This document shows positions 33,605 to 39,278 of a DNA stretch of 39,278 bases, in pieces. The notes below the pieces were generated by a model. The model did not search any database and was not told the DNA's origin. It saw only the letters and a program-made list of their open reading frames with translations. Every line of letters starts with the position of its first letter. Position 1 is the stretch's first letter. The stretch spans positions 1-39,278 of the forward strand of contig UQQZ01000015.1 of NCBI GenBank assembly GCA_900543305.1. Direction: 5' to 3'. This DNA comes from an uncultured Oscillospiraceae bacterium. GTDB taxonomy: Bacteria; Bacillota; Clostridia; Oscillospirales; Acutalibacteraceae. The position numbers were made by a program, and so were the translations under genes.

Positions 33605-34765
33605 ATGCGCTATTCGGAAGAGGATATCCGAGAGTATATCGCGGATAACGATGTGAAGTTTATCAAATTTTCCTTTTGCGACGTGTTTGGAAACCAGAAG
33701 ATCATTTCGGTGCTTCCCTCGGTATTGCCCCGGGCCTTTGCCCAGGGCATTGCCGTGGACGCCTCCCGGATCGACGGTTTTTACAAGCCCGGAGACAGCG
33801 AGATTTTCCTGTTTCCGGATACAGATACCATTTCCCTGCTGCCCTGGCGCCCCTCTCATGGCCGGGTAGCCCGGTTTTATTGCCGGATCCAGAATCAGGA
33901 CGGGGAAGAATTTGCCCAGGACGGCCGGAAGATTCTCAGGGACGCGGTAAAGTACGCCAAATCCCGGGGAATCCGTGTAAACTTCGGCGTGGAAAACGAT
34001 TTTTATCTGTTTCGCACCGATGAGGAAGGGGAGCCCACCGACGTGCCCTTTGACAACGCGGGCTTTATGGACGAGGCTCCCGAGGACCGGGGAGAGGATG
34101 TGCGCCGGGACATTTGCCTGACCCTGGAAGCCATGGGCATTGAGCCCCAATATTCCCAGCACATCAGCGGGCCGGGTCAAAACCGGATCGATTTTGCCCC
34201 CGGACCTGCCCTGGAGTGTGCGGACAATGTGATCACGTTCCGGTCGGTGGTAAAGATGATGGCCGTCCGCAACGGCCTGTGGGCCACCTTTTCCCCCAAG
34301 CCCCTTCCGGATGCGGCGGGAAACGGATTCCGCATAGCTATGCGTCCCAAGCGGGGAGAGGAAAGCTGCTGTGATTCCTTTATGGCAGGCATTCTCAGCC
34401 ATGTGGGAGAGATGAGCGTGTTCCTGGGACCTCGGGAAGAGTCCTACGAACGCTTGGGTACCTTTGGCGCTCCCAGCACCATATCCTGGTCGGATACGGG
34501 ACGGGGCAGCCTGCTGCGCCGGAAACCTGACGGCCGGATAGAGCTGTCCTGTGCCGACGGCACTGCCAATCCTTATTTGGCCTTTGCCCTGCTGCTCTAC
34601 GCCGGAGTGGACGGGGTGGAACGGGGGTTGGAACTTTCCCCACCCTCCGGGGAAGGAGAACCCCTGCCCGGGTCCTTGTCGGAAGCCCGGGCTCTCTGCC
34701 GGGAAAGCGGTTTCCTCCGGGAGATCCTTCCCAGGGAGATCCTTCGTGCTTACACCAGCGTTTGA
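33605..34765 (+). CDS. Glutamine synthetase-like protein with lost catalytic residues
   Basis: A 386-residue type I glutamine synthetase homologue, about 60 residues shorter than GlnA at the C-terminus. The fold is clear: MRYSEEDIREYIADNDVKFI, DASRIDGFYKPGDSEIFLFP, GTANPYLAFALLLYAG. Compared from memory with B. subtilis GlnA, several active-site positions differ: PEPEFF becomes VENDFY (130-132), HHEVAPGQHEIDF becomes QHISGPGQNRIDF (two metal glutamates lost, I187 and R194), NGSGMHC becomes NGFRIAM (histidine lost, A245), and the flap glutamate of GYEAP is missing (near G288). It is probably not a working synthetase. The operon's true enzyme is glnN. Its 3' end overlaps the ANTAR regulator gene by 20 nt, which suggests a glutamine-sensing partner (inference). 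Confidence 0.85.
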   Translation: MRYSEEDIREYIADNDVKFIKFSFCDVFGNQKIISVLPSVLPRAFAQGIAVDASRIDGFYKPGDSEIFLFPDTDTISLLPWRPSHGRVARFYCRIQNQDGEEFAQDGRKILRDAVKYAKSRGIRVNFGVENDFYLFRTDEEGEPTDVPFDNAGFMDEAPEDRGEDVRRDICLTLEAMGIEPQYSQHISGPGQNRIDFAPGPALECADNVITFRSVVKMMAVRNGLWATFSPKPLPDAAGNGFRIAMRPKRGEESCCDSFMAGILSHVGEMSVFLGPREESYERLGTFGAPSTISWSDTGRGSLLRRKPDGRIELSCADGTANPYLAFALLLYAGVDGVERGLELSPPSGEGEPLPGSLSEARALCRESGFLREILPREILRAYTSV

Positions 34766-35345
34766 GGGAGACCGGGGGGCGGACCGGCGAGTGCTGGTAG
34801 CCGCCGCCGGGGAAAAAGGGCGCGCCCAGTGGGAACGGCTATTGCGGGAAGCCGGGTTCCGGGAGATCTCCTTTGCTTCCAGCGGAGGGGAAGCCCGGCG
34901 GATGTTGCTCTCTGGGGATTGGGACACGGTGGTGATCCACGCGCCCTTGCCCGATGAATTTGGCCATCAGTTGGCCATGGACGTAGCGGAAGAGGGACCG
35001 GGGGTCCTGCTTTCGGTAAAGGGAGAACAGTGGGAAGAAGTCAGTGCCAGGGTATCCCCCTTTGGGGTGTTGACCTTGGGACGGCCCTTTTCTCGAGGAG
35101 GGTTCTCTCAGGCATTGGGGCTTCTGGAGGCGAGTCAACGGAAGCTGCGAAAATGTCAGGAGGAAAACAACAAGCTCCGAAAGAAACTGGAAGAATTGCG
35201 GGTGGTATGCCAGGCAAAATGCCTTTTGGTGGAATACCTGCATCTGACGGAAGAAGAAGCTCATAAATACATAGAACGCCAGGCCATGGAGGATCGGAAG
35301 ACCCGCCGGGCCGTGGCGGAAGATATCATGCGGGAATACGGTTAA
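34746..35345 (+). CDS. ANTAR-domain RNA-binding antiterminator with pseudo-receiver (NitR-like)
   Basis: A 199-residue regulator. Residues about 14-127 form a receiver-like domain (RRVLVAAAGEKGRAQWERLL, WDTVVIHAPLPDEFG) in which histidine 65 stands where the phosphorylated aspartate would be. A coiled coil (about 128-152) leads to the ANTAR domain: CQAKCLLVEYLHLTEEEAHK and YIERQAMEDRKTRRAVAEDI. ANTAR proteins bind paired RNA hairpins with six-base loops and block terminators. The start is GTG at 34746, AGGGAG 8 nt upstream, inside the preceding gene; another GTG at 34791 is possible. A GlnA-NitR pair is known, from memory, in solventogenic clostridia. Confidence 0.9.
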   Translation: MLTPAFEGDRGADRRVLVAAAGEKGRAQWERLLREAGFREISFASSGGEARRMLLSGDWDTVVIHAPLPDEFGHQLAMDVAEEGPGVLLSVKGEQWEEVSARVSPFGVLTLGRPFSRGGFSQALGLLEASQRKLRKCQEENNKLRKKLEELRVVCQAKCLLVEYLHLTEEEAHKYIERQAMEDRKTRRAVAEDIMREYG

Positions 35346-35358
35346 AACGCAAAATGAC

Positions 35359-35392
35359 AGGGGGCTGCCCGGAAACGGGGACGCCCTCTTTT
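35359..35392 (+). terminator. Terminator after the ANTAR regulator gene
   Basis: AGGGGGC pairs with GCCCTCT (35359-35365 and 35383-35389; one G-T pair), with inner stem CCC/GGG and a short T run. I see no clear promoter between it and purF, so some read-through is likely. Confidence 0.65.
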
Positions 35393-35439
35393 GCCGGTCT
35401 ACCAGGCCGGTGCAACCATTGGGAAAGGAAGGGATCGTT

Positions 35440-36834
35440 TTGGAAGAGAGGCAGGAAGCGCGGGGAGAGAAGCTCCGGGAAGAATGCGCTGTATTTGGAG
35501 TCAGTTTGCGGGAGGAAGAAGAAGCTGCTGGCATTTGTTACAACGGATTGCTGGCCCTGCAGCATCGGGGCCAGGAGGGAGCGGGCATTGCCGCCGCCAG
35601 GAACAATACCCTTTTTTGCAAGAAGAACATAGGGCTTGTTTCCGAGGCTTTGCCTCCGGAAGTGATGCGGGAGCTGCCTCCGGCCCGGCAGGCCATTGGT
35701 CACACCCGGTATTCCACTACGGGATCCAGCACGGTCAGCAATGTGCAGCCCTTTGTCACGGAATTTCTCACGGGCCGCATTGCCACCGCACACAACGGCA
35801 ATGTGGTCAACGCCAAGGAAATCCGAGACAAACTGACGCCCTTTGGCCTGGATTTTACGGCTACCAGTGACACGGAGGTGGTTTCCTCCCTGATTGCCTA
35901 CAAGATTCTCCGCACGGGGGATTTGCTCACAGGGGTCAAGGAGGCCTGCAAGCTGCTGAAGGGGGCGTTTTCCCTGGTGGTGCTTTCGGGAGACGGCCGC
36001 CTGGTTGCCCTTCGTGATCCCAACGGATACCGGCCCCTGTGTTTGGGAGAGAACGAATCAGGAATAGCCGTGGCATCGGAAAGCTGCGCCTTGGACAGTT
36101 GTGGGTATCGGTTTATCCGGGACGTGCGCCCTGGAGAAGCGGTGCTCATTGAAAACGGACAGATCCGCCACAGTGAAATTTGTCTCCGGGCGCCCCGGCA
36201 CAGTCTTTGTGTATTTGAATATGTATATTTTGCTCGGCCGGATTCGGTAATCGACGGGCTCAGCGTTTACGAGGCCCGGCTTCAGATGGGCAGAATGCTG
36301 GCCAAGGAGCATCCTGTGGAGGCGGACGTGGTCTGCGGTGTGCCGGACAGCGGACTGGAAGCGGCCATGGGATATTCTTTGGAAAGCGGCATTCCCATTG
36401 CCACCGGGTTTGTAAAGAACCGTTACATTGGACGGAGTTTTATTTTCCCCACCCAGGCCCAGCGGGAAAACGCGGTGAGCCTGAAGCTGAATCCCCTGCG
36501 CGCTGCGGTAGAAGGCAAGCGGGTGGTATTGGTGGATGACTCCATTGTTCGGGGCACCACTTGTGCCCGGATCGTGGAAGCCATGCGCCGGGCAGGGGCT
36601 CGGGAGGTTCATTTGCGGATTTCCTCTCCCCCCTTCCGTCACACCTGCCACTATGGCACGGACATCGGCAGTGAGGAGACCCTCATTGCCAACCACCTCA
36701 CCATTCCGGAAATCGAGAAAAAGACCGGGGCTGACACCCTGGGGTACATCAGTGTGGAGGGCCTCTTGGAGGCATGCCGTCCTTCCGGCCTCAGTCTCTG
36801 CACCACCTGTTTCACCGGCCCTGTCCTTTCTTGA
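35440..36834 (+). CDS. purF: Amidophosphoribosyltransferase
   Basis: PurF transfers glutamine amide nitrogen to PRPP in the first step of purine synthesis. From a TTG start at 35440 it has 464 residues; AAAGGAAGGG lies 6 nt upstream, better than for the GTG at 35410. C16 in REECAVFGVS becomes the N-terminal nucleophile after removal of a 15-residue propeptide, as in B. subtilis. Class II glutaminase marks: LLALQHRGQEGAGIA, GHTRYSTTGSS and TAHNGNVVNA. The PRPP loop is RVVLVDDSIVRGTTC. Cysteines in HTCHYG and SLCTTCF, with others, suit the structural 4Fe-4S cluster of the Bacillus-type enzyme. Confidence 0.95.
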   Translation: MEERQEARGEKLREECAVFGVSLREEEEAAGICYNGLLALQHRGQEGAGIAAARNNTLFCKKNIGLVSEALPPEVMRELPPARQAIGHTRYSTTGSSTVSNVQPFVTEFLTGRIATAHNGNVVNAKEIRDKLTPFGLDFTATSDTEVVSSLIAYKILRTGDLLTGVKEACKLLKGAFSLVVLSGDGRLVALRDPNGYRPLCLGENESGIAVASESCALDSCGYRFIRDVRPGEAVLIENGQIRHSEICLRAPRHSLCVFEYVYFARPDSVIDGLSVYEARLQMGRMLAKEHPVEADVVCGVPDSGLEAAMGYSLESGIPIATGFVKNRYIGRSFIFPTQAQRENAVSLKLNPLRAAVEGKRVVLVDDSIVRGTTCARIVEAMRRAGAREVHLRISSPPFRHTCHYGTDIGSEETLIANHLTIPEIEKKTGADTLGYISVEGLLEACRPSGLSLCTTCFTGPVLS

Positions 36835-37180
36835 AAGAAAGGACCAAAGAACTTTACTTCGCGGGGATTTCCCGGTGGTGACGCTTCCCTTTCTGGCGCG
36901 GTGGGAAATTGGGCGGTGAAAGGCAACCGGGTTTTCCTTGTAAGCCAACGGGATGAAAAAAGAAAGGAACAGTGAAAACTTTTTACCCTGTAAGGCCTTC
37001 GGTTTGTGAAAATGGGAGAAAAGAAAAATCTTCTTGCTTGTTTTTCAAGGATCGGGTATGATATACTATTGATAACTGTGAGAAAAAGAATCTGGGCTCT
37101 GAGGCGGGATCAGGAGAACGTGGGACGAACCGTCTTGGGGCGAAACGTGAAAGACTAATGAAAAAGAAAGGGTTGAGCGT
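36835..37180 (+). other. Intergenic region between purF and carA
   Basis: 346 nt without a supported gene. A perfect palindrome, gtcctttctt-ga-aagaaaggac (36823-36844), spans the purF stop codon but has no T run. The carA promoter is at 37034-37062. The roughly 110-nt carA leader shows no purine or PyrR-type element that I can recognise. Confidence 0.5.
37034..37062 (+). promoter_or_regulatory. Promoter of carAB
   Basis: TTGCTT (37034-37039), 17 nt, TATGAT (37057-37062), then an A/T-rich start region. RNA should begin near 37069. Confidence 0.75.
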
Positions 37181-38260
37181 ATGGGGAAAACGGCATACCT
37201 GGTACTGGAAAACGGCAAGGTGTTCCGCGGCGAACGCTTTGGCGCCCAGGGCGAGATGACCGCCGAGGTGGTATTTACCACTGGCATGACCGGCTATTTG
37301 GAGACCTTGACCGACCGCAGCTATTGGGGGCAGATGGTAGTACAAACCTTCCCCCTTATTGGCAATTACGGCGTCATCCCCGCCGACTTTGAAAGTGACG
37401 CAATCGGTCCCTGTGCCTATATTGTAAAGCAATGGTGCCAAGCTCCCTCCAACTTCCGTTCTGAGGGCAGCCTTGACACCTTTTTTAAAGAAAGGGGCGT
37501 CATCGGCCTTTCGGGCATCGATACCCGGACGCTGACGAAGATCATTCGGGAGCGGGGCGTCATGAACGGGAAGATCACCGATGATCCTTCCACGGTGGAT
37601 TTTGAGGAGCTGAAGGCATACCGGGTAACGGGAGCGGTGAAGGCCTCCTCCACCAAAGAGCCCTATGTGGTGAACCCGGAGGGGGAAGTGAAAAAGAAGA
37701 TTGCCCTCCTGGACTTTGGCCTGAAAAAGAACATTTACCGGGAGCTGGTGAAACGGGGCGCCCAGGTGACGGTGTGTCCCTGCACCACCACGGCTCAGGA
37801 AATTGCTGCCCTGGGGGTAGACGGGATCATGCTCAGCAACGGACCTGGGGATCCTGCGGAGAATACGGACATCATTGCCAACCTTGGGGAAATTTCCAAA
37901 CTGGGCATTCCCATGTTTGGCATTTGCCTGGGGCATCAGTTGTTGGCCCTGGCCCACGGGTTTAAGACCGAGAAGCTCAAGTACGGCCATCGGGGCGCCA
38001 ACCAGCCTGTGAAGAACCTGGAGACCGGCCGGGTGTACATTTCCAGCCAGAACCACGGTTACGCGGTGGTGAGCTCCAGCATTGACAGCAGCGTGGCCAA
38101 GGAGCTGTTCATCAATGTCAACGACAACACCTGCGAAGGCATCCGCTATCTGGATTGCCCTGCCTTTTCGGTGCAGTTCCATCCGGAAGCCTGCGGCGGT
38201 CCTCTGGACACCCGGGCCCTGTTCGACGAGTTTTTTGCCATGATGAAGGAGGGGAACTAA
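37181..38260 (+). CDS. carA: Carbamoyl-phosphate synthase small (glutaminase) subunit
   Basis: CarA, 359 residues, hydrolyses glutamine and channels ammonia to CarB for carbamoyl phosphate, feeding pyrimidine and arginine synthesis. The N-terminal domain has VFTTGMTGYLETLTDRSYWG and LSGIDTRTLTKIIRERG. The class I amidotransferase triad is visible: C249 in FGICLGHQLL, H334 and E336 in SVQFHPEACGGP. SNGPGDP is the typical oxyanion region. AAAGGG stands 8 nt before the ATG. CarB follows with no real gap. Confidence 0.97.
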   Translation: MGKTAYLVLENGKVFRGERFGAQGEMTAEVVFTTGMTGYLETLTDRSYWGQMVVQTFPLIGNYGVIPADFESDAIGPCAYIVKQWCQAPSNFRSEGSLDTFFKERGVIGLSGIDTRTLTKIIRERGVMNGKITDDPSTVDFEELKAYRVTGAVKASSTKEPYVVNPEGEVKKKIALLDFGLKKNIYRELVKRGAQVTVCPCTTTAQEIAALGVDGIMLSNGPGDPAENTDIIANLGEISKLGIPMFGICLGHQLLALAHGFKTEKLKYGHRGANQPVKNLETGRVYISSQNHGYAVVSSSIDSSVAKELFINVNDNTCEGIRYLDCPAFSVQFHPEACGGPLDTRALFDEFFAMMKEGN

Positions 38261-38261
38261 T

Positions 38262-39278
38262 ATGCCACTGAATAAGGATATCAAGAAGGTACTGGTCATC
38301 GGTTCCGGCCCCATTGTGATTGGCCAGGCCGCGGAATTTGACTATGCCGGCACCCAGGCTTGCCGTGCCCTGCGGGAAGACGGCATCGAGATTGTGCTGG
38401 TCAACTCCAACCCCGCCACCATCATGACCGACAACGCCATGGCGGATCGGATTTACATCGAACCCCTGACCCTGACTACGGTCAAGCGGATCATTGAAAA
38501 GGAAAAGCCCGACAGCATCCTGTCCGGTTTTGGTGGCCAGACAGGTCTGACCCTGTCTATGCAGCTGGCCAAAGAAGGCTTCCTGAAAAAGCATAACGTG
38601 CGCCTGCTGGGCGCTTCCCCCGAGACCATCGACAAGGCCGAGGACCGGCAGATCTTCAAGGACACCATGGAAAAGATCGGCCAGCCCTGCATCCCCTCCA
38701 AAGTGGTGAATACTGTGGAGGACGCCGAGGCCTTTGCCTTGGAAATCGGGTATCCCGTCATCATCCGGCCCGCCTTTACCCTGGGCGGCACCGGTGGCGG
38801 CATTGTAAACAACCAGGAGGAACTGCGGGAGACGGCCGCCAACGGTCTGGCCCTGTCCCCCATCACCCAGATCCTGGTGGAGAAGTCCATTGCCGGCTGG
38901 AAGGAAATCGAGTTCGAGGTCATGCGGGACAGCAAGGGCAACACCATCACCGTGTGCTCCATGGAGAACCTGGATCCGGTAGGCGTCCACACCGGCGACT
39001 CCATCGTTATCGCCCCCACTGTGACCCTTTCCGATAAAGAATATCAGATGCTGCGTACCGCCGCTCTGAACATCATCAATGAGCTGGGCGTGGAAGGCGG
39101 CTGCAACTGCCAGTTTGCCCTGCATCCCACCTCCTTTGAATACGCCGTCATCGAGGTTAACCCCCGTGTGTCCCGTTCCTCCGCTCTGGCCTCCAAAGCC
39201 ACTGGCTATCCCATCGCCAAGGTGGCTACCAAGATCGCCATCGGCTACACTCTGGACGAGATCAAGAATGCGGTTACC
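38262..39278 (+). CDS. carB: Carbamoyl-phosphate synthase large subunit (5' part, cut by window end)
   Basis: The first 339 codons of CarB, open to the last base. It begins MPLNKDIKKVLVIGSGPIVI and holds the first ATP-grasp half: GQAAEFDYAGTQACRALRE, VNSNPATIMTD, SGFGGQTGLTLSMQLA, RPAFTLGGTGGGIVNN, EIEFEVMRDSKGN, SMENLDPVGVHTGDSI and EVNPRVSRSSALASKATGYP. The full family length is about 1,060-1,070 residues, so roughly two thirds lies beyond the window. AAGGAGGGG at the end of carA is the ribosome site; the start codon is 1 nt after the carA stop. Confidence 0.97.
   Translation, partial: MPLNKDIKKVLVIGSGPIVIGQAAEFDYAGTQACRALREDGIEIVLVNSNPATIMTDNAMADRIYIEPLTLTTVKRIIEKEKPDSILSGFGGQTGLTLSMQLAKEGFLKKHNVRLLGASPETIDKAEDRQIFKDTMEKIGQPCIPSKVVNTVEDAEAFALEIGYPVIIRPAFTLGGTGGGIVNNQEELRETAANGLALSPITQILVEKSIAGWKEIEFEVMRDSKGNTITVCSMENLDPVGVHTGDSIVIAPTVTLSDKEYQMLRTAALNIINELGVEGGCNCQFALHPTSFEYAVIEVNPRVSRSSALASKATGYPIAKVATKIAIGYTLDEIKNAVT

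Noticed and set aside
36823..36844. purF terminator
   Set aside because: The palindrome is not followed by a T run and overlaps the stop codon.
37069..37180. PyrR-type attenuator in the carA leader
   Set aside because: The PyrR-binding loop consensus and a terminator are absent; only a loosely similar purine-rich stretch is present.

Overview
The window reads as a chromosomal segment of a moderately GC-rich Gram-positive anaerobe of the class Clostridia, most likely an Oscillospiraceae-type gut bacterium. The signs are strong Shine-Dalgarno sites, sigma-A promoters with 17-nt spacers, a T-box before pheST, an FMN riboswitch before a RibU-type ECF protein, IreB, a type III glutamine synthetase, DUF4317 and DUF1846 proteins, and a split ferredoxin-type glutamate synthase. 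No phage, transposase, CRISPR array, rRNA or tRNA gene was seen. Taxonomy is inference from gene content.

Layout. 1-5.0 kb: a DUF1846 protein (minus), divergent from an FGGY sugar kinase, a two-helix membrane peptide and a DUF4317 protein. 5.0-12.3 kb: a polyamine operon, speD-speA-speE-speB, then a palindrome-rich repeat block, then carboxy(nor)spermidine dehydrogenase and decarboxylase. It starts from a consensus promoter and a ~460-nt structured leader that ends in a terminator just before speD. 12.3-15.0 kb: flavodiiron protein, a TIGR03792-like small protein, an unknown 97-residue protein and ireB. 15.1-19.9 kb (minus): pheST with its T-box, and ribU with its FMN riboswitch. 19.9-23.8 kb: bifunctional NAD(P)HX repair enzyme, ElaA-like acetyltransferase, and a duplicated CmpB-type membrane protein.

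23.8-35.4 kb is a nitrogen-assimilation island. Type III glutamine synthetase plus an Amt-PII fusion run leftward. A five-gene split glutamate synthase runs rightward from a divergent region. Next come a glutamine-synthetase-like protein that has lost several catalytic residues and, overlapping it by 20 nt, an ANTAR-domain RNA-binding regulator. Both divergent leaders start with a small hairpin carrying the same six-base loop, AAAGGC (A at 1, G at 4, the pattern known for ANTAR targets). In both, the loop and 3' arm can instead pair with a downstream segment; in the glutamate synthase leader this makes an intrinsic terminator. The simplest reading is a local antitermination circuit in which glutamine status is relayed through the degenerate synthetase and the ANTAR protein. 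The FMN-binding glutamate synthase gene carries a one-base frameshift just before its 3Fe-4S cysteines.

35.4-39.3 kb: purF, then carA and the first 339 codons of carB, which runs off the window. All three use glutamine or its nitrogen, so the right half is unified by glutamine supply and use.
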